Positions 25,998-34,308 of a stretch of 45,823 nucleotides of DNA are shown in pieces (within the stretch, counting starts at the first letter, position 1; each line of letters starts with the position of its first letter). The notes beneath the pieces were generated by a model, which ran no database searches, had not been told where the DNA came from, and was given only the letters and a program-made list of their open reading frames with translations. This DNA comes from Flavobacteriales bacterium (GTDB lineage: Bacteria > Bacteroidota > Bacteroidia > Flavobacteriales_D > Parvicellaceae): assembly GCA_029243225.1 (NCBI GenBank), contig JAQWSL010000017.1, positions 1-45,823 of the forward strand, given 5' to 3'. Both the position numbers and the translations under genes were made by a program.

Positions 25998-26762
25998 TTG
26001 TTTAACATTGAGACAAAGCAAAAATTAGATTTTTTCGTAGATAAATACAATCGTTCAAATTTTATTGAAAAAGACCCCATTTCTATTCCCCATCAATTTT
26101 CTAAAAAAGAAGACATTGAGGTTATAGGTTTATTGGTAGCTACAATTTCGTGGGGGAATAGAAATTCAATCTTAAAAAGTGCACATAAAATGGTTGATTT
26201 AATGAACAAACAACCTTATGACTTTATTATGAATTACAAGGAATCAGATTTAGCAATAATTAATAACTTTAAACACCGAACATTTAATGGATTTGATTTT
26301 CATTTTTTTACATTAAGGATTAAAGAAATTTATCAAAACCACAATGGTCTTGAAAGTGTTTTCACAAATGGATTTGCAAAAGAAAACGAAGCGGCACAAG
26401 CAATAACCCATTTTAGAAATATTTTTATTCCAACTGATTTTGCTAAGATTAGAACATCTAAACACATTGCCAACCCATTAAAAGGATCTGCAGCTAAAAG
26501 ATTAAACATGTTTTTACGTTGGATGGTAAGAAAAGATAATAAAGGGGTAGATTTTGGTATTTGGAACAAAATACCTAGTTCTAAACTTTCTTGTCCGCTA
26601 GATGTTCATAGTGGAAGATCAGCTAGAGACAATAAATTATTATTTCGAAAACAGAATGATTTAAAAGCAGTAAATGAACTTGATTATTCATTAAGAAAAT
26701 TAGACATAAACGATCCTGTAAAATATGACTTTGCTCTTTTTGGGATGGGAATAGAAAAATAA
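25998..26762 (+). CDS. TIGR02757 family (DUF2400) protein
   Basis: This 254-residue protein matches the Bacteroidota family TIGR02757: PHQFSKKEDIEVIGLLVATI SWGNR near the N-terminus and, in the C-terminal half, SAAKRLNMFLRWMVRKD, GVDFGIW, PLDVHSGRSAR and DPVKYDFALFGMGI. The helical pattern and the LDVHSGR segment resemble a helix-hairpin-helix DNA glycosylase fold, which suggests but does not prove a DNA repair role. Start is TTG preceded by AGGAG. It is the third of four closely spaced plus-strand genes and is followed 29 bases later by the BatA-domain gene. There is no membrane segment. Confidence 0.88.
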   Translation: MFNIETKQKLDFFVDKYNRSNFIEKDPISIPHQFSKKEDIEVIGLLVATISWGNRNSILKSAHKMVDLMNKQPYDFIMNYKESDLAIINNFKHRTFNGFDFHFFTLRIKEIYQNHNGLESVFTNGFAKENEAAQAITHFRNIFIPTDFAKIRTSKHIANPLKGSAAKRLNMFLRWMVRKDNKGVDFGIWNKIPSSKLSCPLDVHSGRSARDNKLLFRKQNDLKAVNELDYSLRKLDINDPVKYDFALFGMGIEK

Positions 26763-26791
26763 ATTATGGAAAGTTTTAAATTTACAAGCAA

Positions 26792-28840
26792 ATGACATTT
26801 TTATACCCTGAGTTCTTGTGGGCAATTTCACTTATTGCTATTCCAATAGTAATTCATTTATTTAATTTCAGACGATATAAAAAAATCTATTATTCAGATA
26901 TTTCTTTATTAAAAAGTATTAAAACTGAAACAAAAAACAGATCTCAATTAAAACACATATTAATTCTTATTTCTAGAATATTAGCCATCTGCTCTTTAGT
27001 GTTGGCATTTTGCTTTCCATTTAAACCTTACAATAATCAGAATATAGACATTGAAAAAATTACAGGAATTTATTTAGACAATTCGCTAAGTATGAGTAAT
27101 AAAAATCAAAACGATCGTTTATTAGATCTTGCCAAGCAACAAGCACTAGACCTTGTAGAACAATATTCTTCAGGAACTAGATTTTTATTTACAACAAATG
27201 ATTTTGAGAACAATTTACAAAGAGTTATTTCTAAAACTCAGGTAAAAAAACTTATCTCTGAAACCCAGCCAACTTATATTCAAAAATCTTTTTCGGATGT
27301 ATACCTTAAACAATCTGATTTATTAGAAGAATTTAAAATCAAAAAAGATGTATTTTGGCTAACCGACCTTCAAAAATCAACATCATCATTCAATAATATT
27401 TCTTTAGACACTTCTTTGTATGTACATCTCTTGCCTTTTTCAAATGTAAATACTGGAAACATTTATATTGATTCTGTATGGTTTGAAACTCCTAATAGAA
27501 GAATTAACAAGCAAGAAGTTATAATGGTGAAATTGATAAATACCTATAAGTCTAAATTGACTTTTAGGCTTGAGGCTATTTTTAATAGAAATGAAACCAA
27601 AGGTTTGAGCTCAGGTGAAATCAACCAAAATACTGAGCAAATTATTGAAATACCATTTATGATTAGAGAGCCAGGAATTAAACATGTAGAAATTAAATTA
27701 TTAGATTATGCAGAACCTAGTTTAATTTTTGACGACACCTATTTCATCACTTACAAAATAAATTCTTCTTTTAACATTCTTCATCTAACAAGCCAAGAGA
27801 GTTATTCAAAAGAGAAATATTTTAAATCCCTCTACTCTACTTTACCAAATGCTAATTTTCTTTCTTTTCCAATAGGCTCATTAGATTATTCAAAAATAAG
27901 ATCGCAAGATTTAATTATTCTAGAAAATATAAATGACATTAACTCAGGTTTAACAACATCACTTCAAGAGTTTGTTGATGCTGGAAAAACGCTTATTGTA
28001 TTTCCAGGAAACGAAGTAAATATCAGTTCTTACAATAAACTATATAACAAATATGAATTGTCTTTTATAGGATTGGATACCACAGCTAAAAAAGTTGGAC
28101 AATTAAACTATCAGCATCCTATTTACAATAATGTTTTTGATCAAATAAAAGAAAATATTAATTTACCTTATGTAAAAGAAAATTATAAATTGAAGATTAA
28201 ATCTAATTCTAATTCAGTTAGTGTGGTTAATCTAAATAACCAAGATCCATTTTTAATTGAAACTAAAGATAAAAAAGGTTCTATTTACACTTTTACTACT
28301 TCAACAGATTTAAAATTCACTAATTTTATTAAGCACGCTATTTTTGTGCCTACTATTTTAAGAATTACTGAGCTTTGTGAACAGCAAAACAACCTTAGCT
28401 ATCAAATTGGTAGGGATAATATTATAAAGTCTCCCATAAATATTTCTGATGTTTCAGAACTAAAAATTATATCTGAAGATAATTCTCTAGTTTTTATTCC
28501 TGGATACAAAAAATCTGATCAAAATAGCTTATTACTTATAAACAATCAAATTGATAACCCTGGCAACTTTAATGTGAATTACAGCAACTCTATTTTAGAT
28601 GGATTTGCCTATAATTACAGTAGAAACGAATCCAACATGGAATTCCTTTCTTTAAACGATTTAAAAATTAAATTAGAGAACACATCACTTTCTGCTTATT
28701 TTAAGCTGTATGAGACTATTAACAAGCAAAAATTCATTAACATCACTAACGAAACAAAGGGAATTTTGTATTGGAAGTATTTTATTATCCTCACTTTAGT
28801 ATTTTTGGGGTTAGAAATACTTCTTATTAGATTAATATAA
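26792..28840 (+). CDS. BatA domain-containing membrane protein
   Basis: The 682-residue protein begins with the BatA N-terminal signature: FLYPEFLWAISLIAIPIVIH, then LFNFRRYKKIYYSDISLLK and a second helix (about 55-77). A VWA-type metal site follows as GIYLDNSLSMS (D96, S98, S100), then a long periplasmic region with a Rossmann-like piece (about 325-440) and a C-terminal helix (about 660-680). BatA-type proteins in Bacteroidota are linked to envelope stress tolerance with MoxR ATPases, but no moxR or batB-E neighbours are here, so this is the stand-alone long form. Its stop overlaps the next ATG by one base, tying its expression to the dihydroorotase-like gene. Confidence 0.88.
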   Translation: MTFLYPEFLWAISLIAIPIVIHLFNFRRYKKIYYSDISLLKSIKTETKNRSQLKHILILISRILAICSLVLAFCFPFKPYNNQNIDIEKITGIYLDNSLSMSNKNQNDRLLDLAKQQALDLVEQYSSGTRFLFTTNDFENNLQRVISKTQVKKLISETQPTYIQKSFSDVYLKQSDLLEEFKIKKDVFWLTDLQKSTSSFNNISLDTSLYVHLLPFSNVNTGNIYIDSVWFETPNRRINKQEVIMVKLINTYKSKLTFRLEAIFNRNETKGLSSGEINQNTEQIIEIPFMIREPGIKHVEIKLLDYAEPSLIFDDTYFITYKINSSFNILHLTSQESYSKEKYFKSLYSTLPNANFLSFPIGSLDYSKIRSQDLIILENINDINSGLTTSLQEFVDAGKTLIVFPGNEVNISSYNKLYNKYELSFIGLDTTAKKVGQLNYQHPIYNNVFDQIKENINLPYVKENYKLKIKSNSNSVSVVNLNNQDPFLIETKDKKGSIYTFTTSTDLKFTNFIKHAIFVPTILRITELCEQQNNLSYQIGRDNIIKSPINISDVSELKIISEDNSLVFIPGYKKSDQNSLLLINNQIDNPGNFNVNYSNSILDGFAYNYSRNESNMEFLSLNDLKIKLENTSLSAYFKLYETINKQKFINITNETKGILYWKYFIILTLVFLGLEILLIRLI

Positions 28841-30123
28841 TGAAAATGAAGACAGCTATTTTTTTAAAAAAAGTTACCATTATTGATCCGAATTCTCCAT
28901 TCAATAAGCAAACTAAGGATTTGTTAATTGAAAATGGAATGGTTGTTAAAGTTGCTAATGACATCAAACCGCCAGCTGGTGCTTTAATTATTGAAGAAGA
29001 TGGTTTACATATATGCCCTGGTTTATTTGATTTATTAGTTGATTTTGGTGAACCTGGTTTTGAATACAAAGAAACTCTTGAGACTGGTTGTAATGCTGCC
29101 ATGCAAGGTGGATTTACTGGAGTTGGTCTTTCACCTAATTCAATCCCACCAAGAGACAACAAAAGTGCCATTGAATTTTGCATTAACAAAACTGCTAAGC
29201 ATTTAGTTGATTTACATCCTATCGGGACCATTTCTAAAGACTTAAAAGGTGCTGAGCTCTCTGAAATGTTCGACTTAAAATCTTCTGGAGCAGTTGCATT
29301 TTTTGATGGAAAGAAAAACACTACATCAGCAGGTCTTATGGCAAGAGCACTGCTCTACACAAAAAATTTCAATGGTTTAGTTTTTTCTTTTCCTTACGAT
29401 TCTAGCCTATCCCATAACGGTCAAATGAACGAAAGTGTTGAAAGCACAAAATTAGGTTTAGAAGGTATACCTTCAATAGCAGAAGAGCTTCAAATGAGTA
29501 GAGATTTATTTCTAACATCTTATAACGATGCTAAAATTCACTTTACAACGATTTCTAGCAGAGCAACTGTACCAATGCTTTTAGAAGCAAAACAAAACAA
29601 CATTAATGTTTCTTCAAGTGTAGCTATACATAATTTAATTCTTACTGATGACTCACTTAGAGATTTTAACAGCAATTTTAAAGTTCTACCTCCACTAAGA
29701 ACCCAAGAGGACAAAGATTCACTAATAGAAGGTTTAAAAAGTGGTGTTATTGATGTAATTACATCTGACCATACTCCACAAGATTTAGAATCTAAAAAAA
29801 TGGAATTTAGCATAGCAGAATTTGGAATTATAGGAACTCAAACAGCTTTTCCACTAGCAGTAACACACTTATCAAAAAGCATAGGTCTTGAAGAGATTAT
29901 CATCAAAATGGCCATCAACCCTAGAACGATTCTAGAGCTTGATACGCCTGTTATAAAGGAAGGATTTAAAGCAAACGTTACGTTATTTAATCCTAATAAA
30001 GAATTCACATTCACAAAAGAAAATAATGAATCTTTAAGTGATAATTCTCCTTTTTTAAACACTTCTCTTTCCTGTAAAGTTGTTGGTGTAATTAATGGTG
30101 AAAAATATCATTTGAATGATTAA
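28840..30123 (+). CDS. Dihydroorotase-like protein lacking the metal-binding histidines
   Basis: The 427-residue protein aligns throughout with type I dihydroorotase (PyrC), the amidohydrolase that closes carbamoyl-aspartate to dihydroorotate. However, the metal-site motif PGLIDxHVH is PGLFDLLVD here (60-68), with L66 and D68 in place of both histidines. F184 replaces the next histidine and T237 replaces one of the HxxH pair; H234 and D310 (SDHTP) remain. This is the pattern of non-catalytic PyrC-like proteins that assemble with aspartate carbamoyltransferase in other bacteria, and similar sequences are common in Bacteroidota under the dihydroorotase label. No pyrB is in the window. A second ATG at codon 3 is an alternative start. 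Confidence 0.85.
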   Translation: MKMKTAIFLKKVTIIDPNSPFNKQTKDLLIENGMVVKVANDIKPPAGALIIEEDGLHICPGLFDLLVDFGEPGFEYKETLETGCNAAMQGGFTGVGLSPNSIPPRDNKSAIEFCINKTAKHLVDLHPIGTISKDLKGAELSEMFDLKSSGAVAFFDGKKNTTSAGLMARALLYTKNFNGLVFSFPYDSSLSHNGQMNESVESTKLGLEGIPSIAEELQMSRDLFLTSYNDAKIHFTTISSRATVPMLLEAKQNNINVSSSVAIHNLILTDDSLRDFNSNFKVLPPLRTQEDKDSLIEGLKSGVIDVITSDHTPQDLESKKMEFSIAEFGIIGTQTAFPLAVTHLSKSIGLEEIIIKMAINPRTILELDTPVIKEGFKANVTLFNPNKEFTFTKENNESLSDNSPFLNTSLSCKVVGVINGEKYHLND

Positions 30124-30154
30124 ATTATTTTAGTTCTTTTTTAATGAAAAATAT

Positions 30155-30162
30155 TACATTTG
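30155..30162 (+). promoter_or_regulatory. -7 promoter element of the SRP RNA gene
   Basis: TACATTTG matches TAnnTTTG and ends 5 bases before the first base of the SRP RNA closing stem, just where a -7 element should lie. This makes it the best placed promoter in the window. Confidence 0.7.
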
Positions 30163-30166
30163 CACC

Positions 30167-30261
30167 GGGCAAGTCTTATACGACCAGCTCCTGCAGAATC
30201 CCCCAGGATGGGAACATAGCAAGGGTATGTGGTTGAGCGGTGCGATATAAGTAGCTTGCCC
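30167..30261 (+). ncRNA. ffs: Small bacterial signal recognition particle RNA (4.5S type)
   Basis: About 95 bases with the SRP RNA core: a closing stem GGGCAAG (30167-30173) pairing with CTTGCCC (30255-30261), the strand CAGGATGGGAACATAGCAAGG containing the GGAA tetraloop-side internal loop and symmetric AGCA loop that bind Ffh, and the opposite strands CTGCAGAATCCCCC and GGGTATG. It lacks the Alu domain, as in most Gram-negative bacteria. With Ffh and FtsY it targets nascent membrane proteins to SecYEG. A run of seven T follows the closing stem and serves as terminator. The exact 5' end may differ by one or two bases. Confidence 0.95.
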
Positions 30262-30269
30262 ATTTTTTT
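30255..30269 (+). terminator. Terminator of the SRP RNA gene
   Basis: The 3' arm of the closing stem is followed by ATTTTTTT (30262-30269), so the RNA's own stem acts with the T run as an intrinsic terminator. Confidence 0.65.
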
Positions 30270-30284
30270 CTAACCTCCCCTATT

Positions 30285-30818
30285 TTGGTTTCTTCTCACT
30301 ACATTCGAAAAATGAATCAAAATGACATTGATGATTGCTTAGCTATTTCATTTTCTGAATTTGGGAAAAACTACCACAAGTCTATATATTTCGAATTAAA
30401 AAATAGAAATCATTCTTACTATGTTGCAATGAGAAACGAAAATGTTATTGGCTTCTCAATTATTCATAAATTTTCTGGTTCAAAAGGTAAAAACATTACT
30501 AATATCAAAATCAATTCTGAATTTCATTATTTAATAGATGTAATTGCTATAAAATTTAGTGAACAAAAAAAAGGTATTGGATCGACTCTGCTCAAAAAAA
30601 TGCTAAAAGAATTAGATGAAAAAATCCCGGTTTACTCAGTTGCTTGGAAAGACTTGAATGGTATAAACATTGAAAAACTTTATAAAAATAACAACTTAAT
30701 TCCTCTAAAGGGATTAGGTAAAATCTGGAGACCTAATTGTAATATTAAATTTATCTGTCCTTCTTACAATAATGGCTGTCAATGCGAGGGATTATTATTT
30801 AAACTAACATCCTGTTAA
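30285..30818 (+). CDS. GNAT-family N-acetyltransferase with cysteine-rich C-terminus
   Basis: The 177-residue product has the GNAT fold: strand 1 HYIRKMNQNDIDDCLAI, helix and strands to about residue 90, and the acetyl-CoA P-loop as EQKKGIGSTLL (93-103). The C-terminus carries C152, C158, C165 and C167 in the order C-x5-C-x6-C-x-C, which could bind a metal and is not a standard GNAT part. The TTG at 30285 retains the first strand; an ATG at 30312 would remove it. The gene begins only 16 bases past the SRP RNA T run, so it may depend on read-through or its own weak promoter. The substrate is unknown. Confidence 0.78.
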   Translation: MVSSHYIRKMNQNDIDDCLAISFSEFGKNYHKSIYFELKNRNHSYYVAMRNENVIGFSIIHKFSGSKGKNITNIKINSEFHYLIDVIAIKFSEQKKGIGSTLLKKMLKELDEKIPVYSVAWKDLNGINIEKLYKNNNLIPLKGLGKIWRPNCNIKFICPSYNNGCQCEGLLFKLTSC

Positions 30819-30870
30819 AAGTAGGTTGTAAATGTTAATAGATTTAGTAGTAAATATTAAAGTAGAAAAT

Positions 30871-30878
30871 TAACTTTG
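30871..30878 (+). promoter_or_regulatory. Putative -7 element for the transaldolase gene
   Basis: TAACTTTG matches TAnnTTTG; a start about 5 bases on leaves a leader of some 12 bases before the ATG at 30896. Confidence 0.5.
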
Positions 30879-30895
30879 CAACTTAAATTTAACAA

Positions 30896-31552
30896 ATGAA
30901 ATTTTTTATAGATACTGCCAACCTCGAACAAATTAAAGAAGCTGAAGACTTGGGCATTCTTGATGGTGTTACCACTAACCCATCACTTATGGCTAAGGAA
31001 GGAATCTCAGGAAGTGAAAACATTATTAACCACTATAAGAAAATCTGCGAAATTGTTGATGGAGACGTAAGTGCCGAAGTAATTTCTACCGATTTTAATG
31101 GCATGGTTGAAGAAGGAGAAAAGTTAGCTGCTTTGCACCCAAATATTGTAGTTAAAGTTCCTATGATAACTGAAGGGATTAAAGCCATTAAATATTTTTC
31201 AAATAAAGGAATTAAAACAAATTGTACGCTTGTGTTTTCTGCTGGTCAAGCACTGCTTGCTGCAAAGGCTGGTGCAACTTACGTTTCTCCTTTCATTGGA
31301 AGATTAGATGATGTAAGTACTGATGGAATTGATCTTATAGACCAAATAAGACTTATCTATGATAACTATGGTTTTGAAACACAAATTCTAGCAGCATCAG
31401 TAAGACATCCAATGCACATTATTCAATGTGCTGAAATTGGTGCAGATGTAATGACAGGTCCTATAAGCGCAATTAAGGCACTAGCTAAACATCCTCTAAC
31501 AGATAGTGGTTTGGAAAAATTTCTTGCAGATTTCAAAAAAGCAAACGGATAA
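30896..31552 (+). CDS. Transaldolase / fructose-6-phosphate aldolase family (TalC/MipB)
   Basis: The 218-residue TIM-barrel protein opens [17 protein letters not shown] and carries [13 protein letters not shown], the Schiff-base lysine K87 in [25 protein letters not shown] and [12 protein letters not shown]. Members of this short subfamily catalyse either dihydroxyacetone transfer between sugar phosphates in the pentose phosphate pathway or direct cleavage of fructose 6-phosphate; residue-level discrimination is not possible here with confidence. The single short transaldolase is the usual Bacteroidota form. It is followed after 14 bases by the second TsaC-family gene and probably shares its transcript. 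Confidence 0.93.
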   Translation: MKFFIDTANLEQIKEAEDLGILDGVTTNPSLMAKEGISGSENIINHYKKICEIVDGDVSAEVISTDFNGMVEEGEKLAALHPNIVVKVPMITEGIKAIKYFSNKGIKTNCTLVFSAGQALLAAKAGATYVSPFIGRLDDVSTDGIDLIDQIRLIYDNYGFETQILAASVRHPMHIIQCAEIGADVMTGPISAIKALAKHPLTDSGLEKFLADFKKANG

Positions 31553-31566
31553 AAGCTCTCTAAAAG

Positions 31567-32181
31567 ATGCTTGTTCAAATCCCAGGAAATAATCCTGACC
31601 ATAGAAAAATTAAAGAAGTTGCAGACATTCTTAGAAATGGTGGTATAGCAGTTATACCAACAGATACTATTTATGCATTTGCAACTAGTTTAATGAATAA
31701 AAAGGGAATGGACAAGCTTGCTAAATTTAAAGGAATTAAACTTAAAAACGCTCAATTTTCATTAATCTGCGATGATCTTAGTGACATAGCATCGTACACA
31801 AAACCCATGGAAAGAAATATTTTTAGGGCGCTAAAAAATGCTTTTCCTGGTCCTTTTACTTTTATACTCAATGCTAATACTCATGTTTCAAAACTATTTG
31901 GAACAAATAAAAAGGAAGTTGGAATAAGAGTACCTGACCACCCTATTACAAGGGCTATTGTTAAAGAGTTGGGCCACCCTATTGTAAGCACATCTGTTCA
32001 CGATGATGATAAAATTAGGTTATATACTACAGATCCTGAATCTATTTTTCAAAATTATGAAAATGATGTAGATGTAGTAATTGACTCTGGTTATGGAAAA
32101 AATCAAGCTTCAACAATTGTAGATTGCACATCTGGTGATTTACAAATTATTCGCCAAGGAATGGGGCTATTAAATAATTGA
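31567..32181 (+). CDS. TsaC/YciO family protein, second paralogue
   Basis: The 204-residue YrdC-fold protein has VIPTDTIYAFATS, KFKGIKLKNAQFSLIC, the FPGPFTFIL segment and GIRVPDHP. The position of the STSAN motif reads STSVHDDD, and the ATP-side residues differ from those of the copy at 14332, which fits the YciO subgroup. YciO proteins are related to threonylcarbamoyl-AMP synthase, but their cellular role is less clear. It opens MLVQIPGNNPDHRKI, typical of the subgroup. It probably forms a unit with the transaldolase gene and is convergent with the broken TonB gene. Confidence 0.88.
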   Translation: MLVQIPGNNPDHRKIKEVADILRNGGIAVIPTDTIYAFATSLMNKKGMDKLAKFKGIKLKNAQFSLICDDLSDIASYTKPMERNIFRALKNAFPGPFTFILNANTHVSKLFGTNKKEVGIRVPDHPITRAIVKELGHPIVSTSVHDDDKIRLYTTDPESIFQNYENDVDVVIDSGYGKNQASTIVDCTSGDLQIIRQGMGLLNN

Positions 32182-32197
32182 ATCATTATTTTAACAG

Positions 32198-32628
32198 TTA
32201 TTTTTCTAATTTAAAACTTATAGGAATAGTAAATTTAGAATTAACTGCTTTACCTTTTTGTTTTCCTGGTATCCAATTTGGCATATTTTTAATTACCCTA
32301 ACTGCTTCTTTATCTAAATCAGAATGATATCCTTTTATGACTCTTACATCTTTGATTGAACTGTCCTTAAAAACAACAAATTGCACATAAACTCTTCCCT
32401 GAATACCATTAGAACGGGCAATTTCTGGATATTTTACATTTTCAAAATATACTTCATCATCTCTTTCATACCTCCAGGAAATGAAGCAGGTTCCTCTACA
32501 ATATCATAAACAACATCATTTTCTGAAGTTGCAACAGTAATTTTATTAACAGGTGGCGGTTCAGGAACAACCTGCCCTATTAAATTTATACAAAAAAAAG
32601 TAAAAGTAATTATAAGTGTTGTTTTCAA
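32198..32628 (-). pseudogene. TonB C-terminal-domain protein broken by a one-base frameshift
   Basis: Two reading frames join into one ordinary protein if a base is restored. From the ATG at 32628 there is a signal peptide (MKTTLIITFTFFCINLIGQ), then VEEPASFPGGMKEMMKYI, after which the frame hits TAA at 32434-32436. One frame over, reading continues ENVKYPEIARSNGIQGRVYVQFVV to the stop at 32198, the normal TonB-C sequence. The shift lies in the run of four A at 32444-32447 (T on the coding strand); a run of five would give KYIFENVKYPE with the family spacing and a 143-residue protein. A -7 element upstream is intact. It could be a homopolymer sequencing error. It lacks the TonB membrane anchor and proline-rich spacer. 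Confidence 0.85.
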
Positions 32629-32650
32629 TTTTTATGATTTAATCAGATAT

Positions 32651-32658
32651 CAAATATA
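32651..32658 (-). promoter_or_regulatory. Putative -7 element for the TonB-domain gene
   Basis: On the minus strand this reads TATATTTG, an exact TAnnTTTG match 22 bases before the ATG at 32628. Confidence 0.5.
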
Positions 32659-32748
32659 TTATTGTTAATCCACTTTCTTAAAAACTTTCTTGAAAACTTT
32701 AATTTATGATGTTTACATGATAGCTATATTTTAAGAATTTTATATTAA

Positions 32749-34308
32749 ATGGTTCTCAACTACATATGGATTGCGTTTTTTCTTATTGCCCTAGTTGTGG
32801 CACTATATAAAACTATTTTCCAGCACGACATGGAAGTGTTCTCAGCTATGGTCAGTAGCACCTTTGATATGGCTGAAGTTTCATTTGAAATTGCAATTGG
32901 TCTTACCGGCATTCTCTGTCTTTGGCTAGGAATAATGAACATAGGTGAAAAAGGAGGTGCTGTACAGCTTCTTTCTAAACTAGTTGGGCCCTTTTTCAAT
33001 AAACTATTCCCTGGTATTCCTGAAAACCACCCTGCTAGAGGTTCTATGATGATGAATTTTTGCGCCAACATGCTTGGCCTAGACAATGCAGCAACACCAA
33101 TGGGTTTAAAAGCCATGAACGAGCTGCAAGAACTAAATGATAAAAAAGATACAGCAAGTAATGCCATGATCATGTTTTTGGTATTAAATACTTCTGGTCT
33201 TACCCTTATTCCTATAACAGTAATGAACTACCGAAGTCAGTTTGGTGCTGAAAATCCTGCAGATGTTTTTATACCCATACTTCTAGCCACTTTTTTTGCT
33301 TCTATTGTAGGTCTAATTACAGTTGCAATCTATCAAAAAATAAATCTTTTTAATAAAATAATATTAGCTTATCTAGGGGGGATTTCAACACTAATTGCCG
33401 GTGCTATTTATTATTTTTCTCAACTTAATCCCGAACAACTTAAAACACAATCTGCTTTGATAAGTAGTATTATTCTATATGGAATTATTTGCTGTTTTAT
33501 TCTTTTAGCATTAAGAAAAAAAATAAATGTTTACGAAGCATTTATCGAGGGTGCTAAAGGAGGATTTAACATTGCCATTAAAATAATTCCCTATTTAGTC
33601 GCTATTATCGTTTCCATTGGAGTTTTTAGAGCATCAGGGGCTATGGACATTATAATTGGTGCTATTGCTTCATTTTTTGGTTTATTTCTAGAAAACACTT
33701 CTTTTGTTAATGGATTACCAACCGCTTTTATGAAACCGCTTAGTGGATCGGGGGCAAGAGGTTTAATGCTTGAATCATTCCAACACTTTGGAGTAGATAG
33801 TTTTATTGGTAAGCTAACTTCTACCCTTCAAGGAGCAACAGATACCACTTTTTACATAATAGCTGTTTACTTTGGTTCTGTAAGCATTCGTAAGACTCGT
33901 TATGCTATTACTGCAGGATTAATTGCAGATTTGGCAGGAATAGTTGCTGCAATATTCATTGCTTATCTGTTTTTTGGAAACACTGCAACCAAAATTACCA
34001 ACAAAGAATTAACAACTAAATTTGCTCAGGCAGTAATAGAAAATAACATGAGCGATATTAAACCTTTTTTAAACGAAAATATATGCTTGTACGATATGCA
34101 GCTAGACACCGTTGCTTCAAATTCTATTGAATATTTAGATGCTTTTAGCAAACTAAACAACTATAATCTTAAATGGTTAAAGGAAATAAATAAAAATGAA
34201 TACCTACTAAAATTTAACGAAAGTAACAGAGACAAAAGCTTTAAAATTTTTATTAAAAATGGAGAAATTAAAAAGACTGAATACTTAGGCTTTTTTAAAT
34301 ACGATTAA
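32749..34308 (+). CDS. SpmA-SpmB type nucleoside-recognition (Gate) membrane protein with extra C-terminal domain
   Basis: The first 410 residues fuse the SpmA and SpmB Gate domains and contain about nine transmembrane segments. SpmA motifs include MMMNFCANMLGLDNAATPMG and SpmB motifs include GSGARGLMLESF and STLQGATDTTFYIIAVYFG. Such proteins occur in many non-sporulating bacteria and the transported substrate is not established. Residues 411-519 form a hydrophilic addition (KFAQAVIENNMSDIKPFLNE, then NEYLLKFNES and IKNGEIKKTEYLGF) whose helix-then-strands order resembles a SnoaL/NTF2-like domain. I do not recall this addition in the family. The stop is adjacent to that of the convergent coaE. 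Confidence 0.88.
   Translation: MVLNYIWIAFFLIALVVALYKTIFQHDMEVFSAMVSSTFDMAEVSFEIAIGLTGILCLWLGIMNIGEKGGAVQLLSKLVGPFFNKLFPGIPENHPARGSMMMNFCANMLGLDNAATPMGLKAMNELQELNDKKDTASNAMIMFLVLNTSGLTLIPITVMNYRSQFGAENPADVFIPILLATFFASIVGLITVAIYQKINLFNKIILAYLGGISTLIAGAIYYFSQLNPEQLKTQSALISSIILYGIICCFILLALRKKINVYEAFIEGAKGGFNIAIKIIPYLVAIIVSIGVFRASGAMDIIIGAIASFFGLFLENTSFVNGLPTAFMKPLSGSGARGLMLESFQHFGVDSFIGKLTSTLQGATDTTFYIIAVYFGSVSIRKTRYAITAGLIADLAGIVAAIFIAYLFFGNTATKITNKELTTKFAQAVIENNMSDIKPFLNENICLYDMQLDTVASNSIEYLDAFSKLNNYNLKWLKEINKNEYLLKFNESNRDKSFKIFIKNGEIKKTEYLGFFKYD

Noticed and set aside
28827-29321. 164-codon open frame on the minus strand inside the dihydroorotase-like gene
   Set aside because: It is antisense to a gene with strong family similarity, and its product looks like a composition shadow without motifs.
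32434-32447. Programmed ribosomal frameshift in the TonB-domain gene
   Set aside because: The slip site is only a run of four T without a clear slippery heptamer or downstream structure, so a deletion or sequencing error is more likely.
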